NCBI GenBank assembly: GCA_964526635.1
Contig: CAZGLR010000020.1
Location: 1 to 35,268, forward strand
Source: CAZGLR01 sp964526635
GTDB taxonomy: Bacteria; Zixibacteria; MSB-5A5; GN15; JAAZOE01
Direction: 5' to 3'
Length of the DNA: 35,268 bases
Shown here: piece by piece, positions 9,161 through 17,343 of the stretch
How the letters are laid out: every line of letters begins with the position of its first letter
How positions within the stretch are numbered: position 1 is the stretch's first letter
The notes under the pieces: generated by a model
Databases searched by the model: none
The model's input: the letters and a program-made list of their open reading frames with translations, nothing else
Told to the model about the DNA's origin: nothing
Position numbers and translations under genes: made by a program

Positions 9161-9188
9161 TTGATAGATTCATGGGTGCGCATAATAT
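9161..9188 (+). promoter_or_regulatory. Sigma-70-like promoter for the M16 peptidase pair
   Basis: TTGATA (9161-9166) and TAATAT (9183-9188) have a 16-base spacer and lie 64 bases before the SD-supported ATG at 9253. The resulting 5' leader would be about 55-60 bases. Both hexamers are one or two bases from consensus. Confidence 0.45.
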
Positions 9189-9252
9189 GATAAGTCTCAA
9201 TCTACACGTACGCCTACAAAAAATACTCTATACACAGCCAAGGGAGGATTCG

Positions 9253-10758
9253 ATGGCACAAAGGATTCTCATCCGGAGTCTGCTTTTATCATTGGTGGTT
9301 CTCTGGACTCTGAGCGCAACAGCGCTCGCCTTTGATTTTTCAACCGTTGAAGAAAATATCACAGACTTCACTCTGGATAATGGCATGAAGTTCATTATCC
9401 TCGAAGATCATTCCGCTCCGGTCATTTCATTCGTTATTCAGGCGGATGTAGGCGGCGCGGATGATCCCAAGCAGGCCGCCGGTCTAGCCCATATGTTCGA
9501 ACATATGGCGTTCAAGGGAACCTCGGAGATCGGTACCAAGGATTTCAAAGCCGAAAAGAAAGCGCTTGAAAAACTCGATGCGATCTATTATGAGCTTCAG
9601 GCCGAACGGCGCAAGGGTGACCGGGCCGATTCAGTCAAGCTGGCCGAGCTTGAAGAAAAGTTCAAGGCCGCCCAGGAAGAGGCCGAGCAGTATGTCGAGA
9701 CCAATGAATTTACCACTATCGTTGACCGCGAGGGCGGTGTCGGTCTCAATGCCGGTACCGGTTACGATAACACGACGTATTACTTTTCCTTCCCGTCAAA
9801 CAAGCTGGAACTCTGGTTCTATCTCGAATCGAGCCGTTTCAGCGATCCTGTCCTGCGCCAGTTCTACAAGGAAAAGGACGTTGTCATGGAAGAACGTCGC
9901 ATGAGCCGTGAATCGTCACCGATCGGACGGCTTCAGGATGAATTCATCGCGACTACTTTCAAGGCTCATCCATATGGCAATTCGCTGATCGGACAAAGCT
10001 CGGAAATCGCCAACTACGACAAAGAGACGGCGATGGAGTTCTTCCGTAAATACTACGTGGCGTCGAATCTGGTTGCGGTCATGGTTGGTGATGTCGATCC
10101 CGATGAAGCCAAAAAGTATGCAGAAAAGTATTTCGGCAAACTGCCGAATGTGCCGAAGCCGCAACGGCTCTATATTGAAGAACCCGAACAGAAGGCCGAA
10201 CGGGTTGTGGTCATGCCGGATCAATCCCAGCCGGTGTTGATTATGGGTTTCCACCGGCCGTCGTTCACGCATGAAGACGATGCGGTCTATGATGCGATAT
10301 CCGACTATCTCGGCCAGGGGCGTACCTCGCTTCTCTACAAGAGCCTGGTCAAGGAAAAGAAACTGGCCTCGAGTATCGGGTCGTTTGCATCGTTCCCGGC
10401 CGGGAAGTACAATTGCGCCTTTGGTGTTTTCGCGGTGCCGTCGAAGGGCTACACCGCGCTGGAATGCGAGGAAGAGATTATGGCGCAGATCGAATGGCTC
10501 AAGGATAATCCGGTTCCGGCCGAGGAGCTGGAAAAAATCAAAGCCCGGGCCAAGGCGGATTTTGTAAACAGCCTGTCGTCCCGCTCCGGTCTGGCCTCAC
10601 AACTGGCCGCATATCAGAATTACTTCGGTGACTGGCGCGAGCTGTTTACCAGCCTCGATAAGATCAATGCCGTGACGACTGAAGATATTCAGCGCGTCGC
10701 CCAGGATTTGTTCCGCATTGAGAACCGTACGATGGCCTACATCGAAACCGAAGAATAG
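9253..10758 (+). CDS. M16 zinc peptidase, catalytic subunit
   Basis: The start is the ATG at 9253, five bases after GGAGG (9243-9247), which gives 501 residues beginning with a signal peptide (to about 27, ATALA). An upstream in-frame ATG at 9172 lacks both. The inverted zinc motif HxxEH is HMFEH (H80, E83, H84), with the third ligand glutamate in VVMEERRM (E213 or E214). Between them sits an extra Lys/Glu-rich segment of about 55 residues, with heptad-like spacing, which lengthens the usual gap. The M16 C-terminal domain follows with GQGRTSLLYKSLVKEKKLA. The protein is expected to act in the periplasm, degrading peptides or processing proteins. It is followed 22 bases later by a non-catalytic M16 partner, a common two-subunit arrangement (as in mitochondrial processing peptidase and PqqF/G-type pairs). 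Confidence 0.92.
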   Translation: MAQRILIRSLLLSLVVLWTLSATALAFDFSTVEENITDFTLDNGMKFIILEDHSAPVISFVIQADVGGADDPKQAAGLAHMFEHMAFKGTSEIGTKDFKAEKKALEKLDAIYYELQAERRKGDRADSVKLAELEEKFKAAQEEAEQYVETNEFTTIVDREGGVGLNAGTGYDNTTYYFSFPSNKLELWFYLESSRFSDPVLRQFYKEKDVVMEERRMSRESSPIGRLQDEFIATTFKAHPYGNSLIGQSSEIANYDKETAMEFFRKYYVASNLVAVMVGDVDPDEAKKYAEKYFGKLPNVPKPQRLYIEEPEQKAERVVVMPDQSQPVLIMGFHRPSFTHEDDAVYDAISDYLGQGRTSLLYKSLVKEKKLASSIGSFASFPAGKYNCAFGVFAVPSKGYTALECEEEIMAQIEWLKDNPVPAEELEKIKARAKADFVNSLSSRSGLASQLAAYQNYFGDWRELFTSLDKINAVTTEDIQRVAQDLFRIENRTMAYIETEE

Positions 10759-10780
10759 GACCCGGAGGGAGAGAGAGAAA

Positions 10781-12907
10781 ATGAAGGCGTTATCAAAATT
10801 AACAACAGTACTGGCGGTTCTCCTTCTGGCCGTGATGGTCGCCGGCATTGATGCCAAAATGAAGGACCTGGATTTTCCGCCATTGAACAAGATAGAAGTT
10901 CCACAACCACAGAAGTTCACCCTCGACAACGGTATGACCGTCTATTTGCTCGAGGATCATTCTCTGCCCCGCATCAATGTCTCGGTTCGCATCAATCGTT
11001 GTGGTTCATATCTGGAACCTGCCGAACTCATTGGACTGGCTGGAATGACCGGCGAAGTAATGCGTACCGGCGGCACTACTTCGATGCCCGGAGATGAAAT
11101 CGACGAGCAGCTTGAAGCGGTCGGGGCCTATGTCGAAACCGGAATCGGAACCACTTCGGGTTCGGCCGGGGCCAACGGCCTCTCCGAATACGCCGATTTG
11201 ATTATCGGGACGCTGGCCGATGTACTGCGCAACCCGGTTTTTGCCGAGGAAAAAGTCGAACTGGCCCGGAGCAATATAAAGTCCGGTATCTCGCGCCGTA
11301 ATGATGAACCGATGGATATCACCCTGCGCGAGTTCCGTAAGCTGATTTTCGGCTCCGATTCGCCGTATGCCCGGCATGCCGAGTATGCGACCATCGATGC
11401 CATCAGCCGCGATGACCTGATCATGTTCCACAAAATGACAGTGATGCCGAACTCGATTCAGATCGCGGTGTGGGGCGATTTTACTGGCGACGAGATGCTG
11501 GCCCTGATCAGGGACAAATTCGGCAGCTGGGCCAAGGGGCAGATCCCGCCCGAACCGCCCGATGTCGATTATGAACATATTGCCACGGTCAACTATGCCC
11601 CTAAAACCGATGTCACCCAGTCGCAGATTCTGCTGGGTCATGTCGGCGGCAAGATGGGTGATCCCGATTACCCGGCGGCGATTGTTATGAACTCGATTCT
11701 CGGCGGTGGCTTCGGCAGCCGTCTGTTCAACAATGTTCGCTCGAAAAAGGGCTATGCCTATGCCGCCTCCGGGCAGTTTTCGTTTAACTACGACTACCCG
11801 GGATGGTTCTATGCCTATTCAGCGACCAAGTCGGAAAGCACTGTCGATGCGATCCTGGAAATCAAGAAGCAAATCGAATCGATGCAAACCGACCCGCCGA
11901 CCGAAATGGAAATGACTCAGGCCAAAGAAGGCTGGCTGAATTCGTATGTCTTCAATTTCGATACCCGGGGTGAAGTCCTCGGCCGCATGATGACATATGA
12001 TTACTATGGCATGCCGCAGGATTATCTCCAGCAGTTGAAGGAAGAGGTCGAGAGCGTCACCCCTGAAGATGTCATGGAAGTCGCAAAGAAAAAACTGCAT
12101 CCCGATGCCCTGCAGATTCTCGTGGTCGGTAACAAGGAAGATTTTGGTAAACCGCTGTCGGAATTTGGTGAAGTTAATGAGATTGACATCACTATCCCCG
12201 AACCTGAGGCCGCCGACTTTGCCGCGACCGAAGAGGAACTGGCCACGGGTATGAAAATGCTGGCTAAAACAGTCGAAACCTGCGGCGGTGTGGATAATTT
12301 CAAGAAGATCAACAACGTCAAGACTGCGGCCGCGGTTACGATGGCCATGCCCCAGGGATCGATGACCATTAATATCGAGTCGATCACCATGTATCCGACC
12401 ATGAGCTATCAGCTGGTTAAAACCCCGATGGGTAATCAGGAAAGCACCTACATTGGGGATGCCGGCTGGGTAAAAGCCCAGGAACAGGTGCAGATGATGG
12501 GTCCCGATGAACTTGAAGAGAGCAAAACGGAGATGAAGCGGGATATGGTCATGGTCTTTGCCGCGGTCAATAAGCCCTACTACCAGGTTGCTTATCGCGG
12601 TGAGCAGGATTTTGGCGGCCAGACCGCAGCCCGTCTTGATTTCTTTATTGAGCCCGATATCCAGTGGACCATGTACATCGATCCCGCCACCAGCATGCCG
12701 GTCGGGAAGACCTACATGGGTCAGACGATGGCCGGCCCCGGTGAGATTGTAAGTACCTATAGCGAATGGAAAGAATTCGCCGGGACCAAACATCCGGTGA
12801 AAACCAATCGCGATATGGGTCCGATGACGATGGATGTTGAAGTGACGTCGATGACGGTCAATGGCAAGATCGATGAATCGATTTTCACCAAGCCCGAAGG
12901 TATTTAG
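10781..12907 (+). CDS. M16-like protein lacking zinc motif, with LolA-like C-terminal domain
   Basis: The ATG at 10781 follows a purine-rich SD (GGAGGGA) and a signal peptide (MKALSKLTTVLAVLLLAVMV), giving 708 residues. The first 490 or so residues have the M16 fold (KFTLDNGMTVYLLEDHSLP). At the HxxEH position the sequence reads GMTGE (G88, G91, E92), so all three residues are lost and this half is probably not catalytic. The substrate-site Arg-Tyr segment GSRLFNNVRSKKGYAYA is retained. That is the pattern of the regulatory partner in a two-gene M16 pair. Residues from about 500 to the end form an extra domain (YRGEQDFGG, YIDPATSMPVG, YSEWKEFAG, HPVKTNR) resembling the LolA/LolB-like beta half-barrel. 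I infer lipid or peptide binding for it. A strong terminator follows. Confidence 0.88.
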   Translation: MKALSKLTTVLAVLLLAVMVAGIDAKMKDLDFPPLNKIEVPQPQKFTLDNGMTVYLLEDHSLPRINVSVRINRCGSYLEPAELIGLAGMTGEVMRTGGTTSMPGDEIDEQLEAVGAYVETGIGTTSGSAGANGLSEYADLIIGTLADVLRNPVFAEEKVELARSNIKSGISRRNDEPMDITLREFRKLIFGSDSPYARHAEYATIDAISRDDLIMFHKMTVMPNSIQIAVWGDFTGDEMLALIRDKFGSWAKGQIPPEPPDVDYEHIATVNYAPKTDVTQSQILLGHVGGKMGDPDYPAAIVMNSILGGGFGSRLFNNVRSKKGYAYAASGQFSFNYDYPGWFYAYSATKSESTVDAILEIKKQIESMQTDPPTEMEMTQAKEGWLNSYVFNFDTRGEVLGRMMTYDYYGMPQDYLQQLKEEVESVTPEDVMEVAKKKLHPDALQILVVGNKEDFGKPLSEFGEVNEIDITIPEPEAADFAATEEELATGMKMLAKTVETCGGVDNFKKINNVKTAAAVTMAMPQGSMTINIESITMYPTMSYQLVKTPMGNQESTYIGDAGWVKAQEQVQMMGPDELEESKTEMKRDMVMVFAAVNKPYYQVAYRGEQDFGGQTAARLDFFIEPDIQWTMYIDPATSMPVGKTYMGQTMAGPGEIVSTYSEWKEFAGTKHPVKTNRDMGPMTMDVEVTSMTVNGKIDESIFTKPEGI

Positions 12908-12934
12908 AGAGGATCACATTCAATCGAATCAACG

Positions 12935-12966
12935 AAAAAACGCCGGCCAAAACCGGCGTTTTTTTT
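12935..12966. terminator. Bidirectional rho-independent terminator
   Basis: The stem CGCCGG (12941-12946) pairs with CCGGCG (12953-12958) around a six-base CCAAAA loop. It is flanked by six A on the left and eight T on the right, so it serves both the M16 operon (plus) and the alpha/beta hydrolase (minus), whose stop is at 12968-12970. The terminator touches the hydrolase stop codon. Confidence 0.9.
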
Positions 12967-12967
12967 A

Positions 12968-13800
12968 CTACAAATGCTTTCTGAAAAACTCCGACGACAA
13001 CCCCAGTACGCGATCGAGTGCGGGCGTACTACCGCCAAAGGGATGCCCGGCGCCGAATGTATGTCCGGTTTCGGGAATCGGTACAAAGTCGGCAAAGGTC
13101 GGGTCGGCCCAGTTTGAAATCTTTTTGCCCTCATCAAACGGCACCGATTCGTCTTCTTCGCCGTGGATAACCAGCAAGGGTTTAGCCAGACTCTTGACGG
13201 CATTTTCGATATTGAGAGTCGTCTGGCCGTGCGTCTCGACATCATCGAGTAGATTGGTGCCAAGGCGCATAATCTGGCCGGTACGCTTATTGGGGATTTC
13301 GATATAGCCCCGGCGGCGCCATGATTCTTTCACAGCATCATTATACCGGTTCAGATCAGACACCGATGACCATGTCACCGCCGCCCGAACATCCTTGTTT
13401 GAGGCCGCGGTCAGAAGCGTAATCGCCCCGCCCCGGCTGTGACCCAACAGGCCGATCCTCGGTTCGGATACATCGCCGAAGAAACCGTCTTTGAGCGCCC
13501 CCATCAACTCACCAAGTTCACGGATTTCGCGGCTGAACGTATTGTGTTCAAATTTATCCAGTTCGGTGAATTCAGTTGGTTTGTCGCCGACGCCATTGTG
13601 GGAAAAATTGAAGGTGACGGCAAAGAGGCCGTCGCGTGCCAGAAACTCCCCGATATAGGGTACAAAGCCCCAGTCCTTAAATGATTTAAAGCCATGGACA
13701 TAAAAGACGCAGCGGGGAGTGTCCGAGGTGAGTTCACCATAGGTGGTCACCCGGATATTTTCATTATCGGAAGCCGTAAAGTTATGATTTTTTTTCATAC
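12968..13800 (-). CDS. Alpha/beta hydrolase (dienelactone hydrolase/esterase-like)
   Basis: The product has 277 residues from the ATG at 13798-13800; a TTG three codons upstream (13805-13807) is possible, and neither has a strong SD. The alpha/beta-hydrolase core is complete: the oxyanion segment YVHGFKSFKDWG near the N-terminus, the nucleophile elbow GHSRGG, an acid in VIHGEEDESVP and the catalytic histidine in ETGHTFGAGHPF. No signal peptide or membrane segment is present, so it should be cytoplasmic. The family includes carboxylesterases, dienelactone hydrolases and acyl-peptidases, and the substrate cannot be chosen from sequence alone. It is downstream of motB on the same strand with a 60-base gap, so read-through from motAB is possible but not shown. 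Confidence 0.85.
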
Positions 13801-13862
13801 GGCTCAATATAGGGGAATCAGACGAGGGCGCAAGGTCTGAATCGGTACGGCAGGAGAAGCGA

Positions 13863-14705
13863 TCAGTCCCCGGACATGATAATTGGCGTTTCGTAGGTAT
13901 CGGAGTATTCCGGTTTTCCGATCAGACGATTGAGTACGAGGATGGTGATACGACGGTTCCGGGGATCATAGGGGTTGTCTTTGACGCGAGGCTTATTGTC
14001 GGCATACCCCCGGACCTGATACACCTGGCCCGCTTTGAGTTTGGATTCGGTCATAGCCCGGCGGGCGGCGTTGGCCCGATCAGCAGACAATTCCCAGTTG
14101 GTATAGGCCTCGCCACGTTCAAGATCGGAGGCATCGGTATGGCCCTCGATGACCAGTTGATTGGGGAGTTTGGCCAGTTCCATGGCGATGGTTTTGAGAA
14201 TCAGCTCACCCCGCAGGCTCAGCACCGCTGAACCCGGTTTGAAAAAGGCGACGTTTTCGGAACCCTCAATTAATTGTATGCGCAGTCCCTCCCGGGTGAC
14301 TTCGATATCGATATGATTTTTGATAATATTGAGACCCGGCATTTGGTCTATTTTGTCTCGAAGACGGGCGGCAAGTTGCTCCATTTCCTTGCGTAATTCA
14401 TCTTCCAGCGAAATTTCCGGTTGTTCGGGAGCGTCACCGGTTTTGCCACCTTTCATAACACCGGCACCTCCTTTCAGCAGGCCCATCTTGGCTGCACGGG
14501 TATAGCCGACCGGATCCTGAAAATATCCCTGGACGTTTTGTTTGACATCATCGGATTGATTGACAATCCACATGACGAGAAAGAACGCCATCATCGCGGT
14601 GACAAAGTCGGCATAGGCGACTTTCCACGCACCGCCGTGATGTCCGCCATGTCCGCCGCCCTTTTTGACAATTATGATCGGCTGTTCTTTTTTGTCGTCA
14701 CTCAT
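13863..14705 (-). CDS. motB: Flagellar motor stator protein MotB
   Basis: This 280-residue protein is the peptidoglycan-anchoring half of the MotAB proton channel. The N-terminus has a His/Gly-rich lead and then a single transmembrane helix (AYADFVTAMMAFFLVMW) carrying the essential proton-binding aspartate at D33, equivalent to D32 of E. coli. A plug-like amphipathic stretch follows, then a linker, then an OmpA-like peptidoglycan-binding domain from about 150 on (FKPGSAVL, EGHTDASD, LSADRANAARR, NRRITILV). It starts five bases after motA stops, with a GGAAGAG SD, and shares the sigma-28 promoter upstream of motA. No other flagellar gene lies nearby. Confidence 0.95.
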   Translation of the reverse strand: MSDDKKEQPIIIVKKGGGHGGHHGGAWKVAYADFVTAMMAFFLVMWIVNQSDDVKQNVQGYFQDPVGYTRAAKMGLLKGGAGVMKGGKTGDAPEQPEISLEDELRKEMEQLAARLRDKIDQMPGLNIIKNHIDIEVTREGLRIQLIEGSENVAFFKPGSAVLSLRGELILKTIAMELAKLPNQLVIEGHTDASDLERGEAYTNWELSADRANAARRAMTESKLKAGQVYQVRGYADNKPRVKDNPYDPRNRRITILVLNRLIGKPEYSDTYETPIIMSGD

Positions 14706-14710
14706 AGACG

Positions 14711-15568
14711 TTAGCTCTTCCGCGTGTTTTTGCAGGCATCTTCGAGTTCAGTGAAGCCGGGCCGTACTTCGGCATGAATGGACCGGCGGCCGTATTCAAC
14801 GGCGATTGACGGCGGGAAGCCTTTGCAAAAAGCCAGCAGGCACTGCTGGAGGCATTTCATATAAGCGGCATCCTCCTGGTTGCGGGCTTTCATGGCATTG
14901 GCCAGCGGACCGACGAAGCCATAGCACAGCAGCACGCCGAGAAACGTCCCGACCAGGGCGGCGCCGACTTTGTGGCCGATTTCCTCGGCCGGCCCCCCGA
15001 TTGCGCCCATGGTGATCACCACACCCAGCACCGCCGCCACAATTCCCAGGCCCGGGAAAGCATCGGCCATAGTCGCCAGCGCGGTGGGACCTTTGCCAAC
15101 ATCCTCGTGATGTGTTTCCAGATCGATGTCGAGAAGGGCTTCCAGTTCATGCGGCTGAACCGAACCGGTGATAATCAGGCGCATTGTGTCGGACATAAAA
15201 TCGACAGCATGGTGATTTTTTATAAACGACGGATACCGGGAGATGACATCGGAATCTTTGGGATGTTCGATGTGGGATTCAAGACCGACCAGGCCCTCGC
15301 GCCGGGCGATATTGAAGACTTCATAGAGCATGACCATCTGGTCGACATAGTCCTTTTTCGAGTATCCTGAACCCATCGAACTCAGAAGCTGCGAGATCAT
15401 ATCTTTGAGCACCGGCAGGGGGGTGGCGATGAGAAGTGAGCCGATACCGGCGCCGCCGATGATGATAAACTCCGAAATCTGCATGAGTACCATCGGCTGG
15501 CCACCGTGCATGATATAGCCGCCCATCACAGACCCGAACACGATGATGGTTCCGATAATTATGAACAT
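14711..15568 (-). CDS. motA: Flagellar motor stator protein MotA
   Basis: MotA has 285 residues and four predicted transmembrane segments, two near the N-terminus and two after about residue 165 (FPGLGIVAAVLGVVITM and VGAALVGTFLGVLLCYGFVGP). These keep the two prolines that couple proton flow to torque. The large cytoplasmic loop between them (about 60-160) is rich in charged residues that contact FliG. ATG at 15566-15568 is preceded by AAGGA at seven to eight bases. Transcription probably starts from a sigma-28 site 50-76 bases upstream, so the stator is made late, with flagellin-class genes. The downstream partner is motB. Confidence 0.95.
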   Translation of the reverse strand: MFIIIGTIIVFGSVMGGYIMHGGQPMVLMQISEFIIIGGAGIGSLLIATPLPVLKDMISQLLSSMGSGYSKKDYVDQMVMLYEVFNIARREGLVGLESHIEHPKDSDVISRYPSFIKNHHAVDFMSDTMRLIITGSVQPHELEALLDIDLETHHEDVGKGPTALATMADAFPGLGIVAAVLGVVITMGAIGGPAEEIGHKVGAALVGTFLGVLLCYGFVGPLANAMKARNQEDAAYMKCLQQCLLAFCKGFPPSIAVEYGRRSIHAEVRPGFTELEDACKNTRKS

Positions 15569-15617
15569 AGAGGTATCCTTCTCGGCAAATCATAAGCCGT
15601 AAACTACTTCTTTCTAT

Positions 15618-15644
15618 AAATCGGCAGAGCCGTGAGGGGTTTTA
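15618..15644 (-). promoter_or_regulatory. Sigma-28 (FliA) promoter for motAB
   Basis: Read on the minus strand this is TAAA (plus-strand 15641-15644), exactly 15 bases, then GCCGATTT (15618-15625). The FliA consensus is TAAA-N15-GCCGATAA, so 10 of 12 positions match with perfect spacing. The start site would fall about 40 bases before the motA ATG. The -35 box overlaps the perfect palindrome TTTAGCGCTAAA (15641-15652), which could be incidental or an operator. Confidence 0.8.
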
Positions 15645-15868
15645 GCGCTAAATGGGAATTGTCTCTGTATTTCGGGGGTTTACGGTTTATAAAAGGGCTC
15701 GAATAGAGAATTGGACCCCAAACAATGAGGTTTCGAGCTCACGAGGGGGGGCGCCATAAGCCGCCCTGACCGTCATAATCTTCATTAACCCTCTTGGGCA
15801 ATTGGCCGGGGTCACCCGATCGTGTCCATTTTTTACGTCCTGAATAACCGCCTCTTTGGATAATATCC

Positions 15869-15896
15869 GACAGGCGGCCAAACGAGGCCGCCTGTC
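15869..15896. terminator. Strong hairpin after the Cys-rich gene cluster
   Basis: An 11-base perfect stem, GACAGGCGGCC with GGCCGCCTGTC, encloses a six-base loop, 33 bases past the stop of the last minus-strand Cys-rich gene (stop at 15930-15932). It lacks a T-tract on either strand, so it may be a weak or factor-assisted terminator or an mRNA-end stabiliser. The wider 15569-15929 space holds only this hairpin and the motA promoter; I see no supported gene in it. Confidence 0.5.
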
Positions 15897-15929
15897 ATGG
15901 TTTCCATCTCCGAAGGACGATTCAACTGT

Positions 15930-16235
15930 CTACGGGCAGCGGCCGATGTAGATGCCGCCGTCGCCGTTGTGACAGGCAATGACTTCATGCACATACGGGC
16001 ATTGCTGCGGGCCACCGGTACAAGTCGAGATACGGTAGATCGGATAGGGCGCCCCGAATTTTGCGCATTTGATTTCGCAAATCGTGCCGGTATCCATGGA
16101 TACCACCGTTTCGAACAGGCACTCATCTTCGCAATCCGGCAGCGCCATGGCAACTTCCGTCATCGAGATCATGCCGCCGATCGCCAGGCCGACAACAACC
16201 AGTCCGGCAATGATAGCCAACTTGAATTTCTGCAT
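15930..16235 (-). CDS. Small secreted cysteine-rich protein 1 (divergent member)
   Basis: The 101-residue protein begins with a signal peptide (KLAIIAGLVVVGLAIGG...AMA) and has a mature part of about 70 residues with eight cysteines, an even number suited to four disulfides. It shares with its two upstream neighbours the opening C-x3-C and the central YPIYRISTC motif about 14 residues after a cysteine, but it lacks the CC-W and the C-x-C end. GGAGG is placed nine bases before the ATG. It is the last of three tandem genes and is followed by a strong hairpin. I know no named family for it, and no enzymatic motif is visible. An extracytoplasmic, disulfide-bonded protein is inferred. Confidence 0.75.
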   Translation of the reverse strand: MQKFKLAIIAGLVVVGLAIGGMISMTEVAMALPDCEDECLFETVVSMDTGTICEIKCAKFGAPYPIYRISTCTGGPQQCPYVHEVIACHNGDGGIYIGRCP

Positions 16236-16372
16236 ACGACTTAACCTCCACTTTGTTTTAGGTTACTATTTATGAAGCCTTCCCTGGGTTCACGAGCGTT
16301 GTTTCCTGAATGCGTCGGTGTCGTACTCAGACTGCTTTGTTTCTACTTAATGCCGTTGGTCGACCGGCTCCG

Positions 16373-16675
16373 TCAGGGCCTGGGAAACTGCGCCTGGCAG
16401 AAACAGTAGGGGCCCTCACCATTCCAGCAGCACATGAACTGATCGTCCTCCGGACACCAGTGATGCGGATTGCCTGTCGGGCATGACCATACCCGGTAGA
16501 CATAGAATGGCTGTTCCGGATCGGCACACTCCGGTCCTGTATCAGTCGAACAGAAAATCGACGCAGTGCAATCATAAGCACAGGGAATCCCGGCGTGAGC
16601 GGAACTTATAACGAACCCGCAGACCAGCCCCAGCGCCAGCAGGCATAACGCTGAAGAAAGAATAATTCGACGCAT
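16373..16675 (-). CDS. Small secreted cysteine-rich protein 2
   Basis: The 100-residue product has a signal peptide (MRRIILSSALCLLALGLVCG...AHA) and then a mature part with ten cysteines spaced C-x3-C-x5-C-x7-C-x14-C-x8-C-x7-CC-x7-C-x-C. The middle carries FYVYRVWSC, and the vicinal pair is followed by WNGEG. The next upstream gene has almost the same signal peptide, spacing and motifs, so these two are a recent duplication. An excellent SD (AAAGGAGG, seven bases from ATG) confirms the start. The family is not one I recognise. The vicinal CC-W and the YR-x-W-x-C motif are the positions to watch. Together with the upstream thioredoxin-like gene, an exported disulfide-rich product is inferred. 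Confidence 0.8.
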   Translation of the reverse strand: MRRIILSSALCLLALGLVCGFVISSAHAGIPCAYDCTASIFCSTDTGPECADPEQPFYVYRVWSCPTGNPHHWCPEDDQFMCCWNGEGPYCFCQAQFPRP

Positions 16676-16806
16676 TGACGTGCCTCCTTTCGTAGAGAGT
16701 AAGTGTTGGAATCCAATTGCCGTCTCGATAACGCGTCAGTGTTTTTTCGAGTAGCGTATCATATGAAGCGCACCCGTGGTAATCTGCACACCTGCGGATC
16801 CCGGGA

Positions 16807-17118
16807 TCAATCCAGGTTCGGGATAACCGGTAGGGGCGAGAAGCAAGTGCACAGACCGTTACCATCCCAGCAACAGGCAATACCGTCTTCTTCCGGACAG
16901 GGACTGGGTGCATAATTGGGGCAGGTCCATATACGGTAAACTATATATGGACCGTCAGGATCATAAAAACAGGCTGAGTTGATTTCAAGGGTGCAGTACA
17001 ACTCCGAGACGCAATCGACCGTACATGGTACCGCGGCAGTGGCTGTGCTCATGACAAGCCCGCCGACCAGTCCCAGCGCCAGCAGACAAACCGACGCGCA
17101 GGCAATAATCCGACGCAT
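16807..17118 (-). CDS. Small secreted cysteine-rich protein 3
   Basis: The 103-residue product has the signal peptide MRRIIACASVCLLALGLVGG...ATA and ten mature cysteines spaced C-x3-C-x5-C-x7-C-x15-C-x7-C-x7-CC-x6-C-x-C. The conserved core is YIVYRIWTCP, then CPEEDGIACCWDGNG. It is the first of the three tandem paralogues and follows the thioredoxin-like gene after 225 bases. The AAGGAG SD is eight bases from the ATG. Two tryptophans (R-I-W-T-C and CC-W) are shared with protein 2. No function is known to me. Confidence 0.8.
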   Translation of the reverse strand: MRRIIACASVCLLALGLVGGLVMSTATAAVPCTVDCVSELYCTLEINSACFYDPDGPYIVYRIWTCPNYAPSPCPEEDGIACCWDGNGLCTCFSPLPVIPNLD

Positions 17119-17274
17119 TTTTCTTACTCCTTGGATTAAGGGTTACGTGATTGGCAGGGAATACAGATTCTCCGCCAGACAATTTCCCGGACAATCGGGG
17201 GCGGTGTTGACTCGGTCGGGATACTCACTAATATAAGCCTAATACATATGTAATGGTGTATACCCCTCCTGTTG

Positions 17275-17288
17275 CCCGGTATACCGGG
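17275..17288. other. Perfect 14-base palindrome CCCGGTATACCGGG
   Basis: It lies between the thioredoxin-like gene and the first Cys-rich gene, about 55 bases beyond the thioredoxin stop. It could be an operator for the Cys-rich genes or the core of a terminator, but no T-tract follows on either strand. The remaining intergenic bases show no clear minus-strand promoter. Confidence 0.35.
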
Positions 17289-17343
17289 AGTGATTTTTCA
17301 CCAGCCGGAACACGGTACCCCCGGCCGTCATCGGTTTTTTTGG

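Noticed and set aside
11819..12793. Long minus-strand ORF (324 residues) inside the second M16 gene
   Set aside because: It is antisense to a clear peptidase frame, its translation is rich in His, Gly and Leu without any motif, and it has no SD or neighbours. It is the open complement of a GC-biased gene.
15687..15881. 64-residue minus-strand ORF between motA and the Cys-rich genes
   Set aside because: It has no SD and no recognisable features, and its start region overlaps the strong hairpin. It lies in a regulatory interval.
17213..17240. TTGACT-16-TAATAT on the plus strand near 17214
   Set aside because: It points toward the antisense of the thioredoxin-like gene and no plus-strand gene follows, so it is more likely a chance match.
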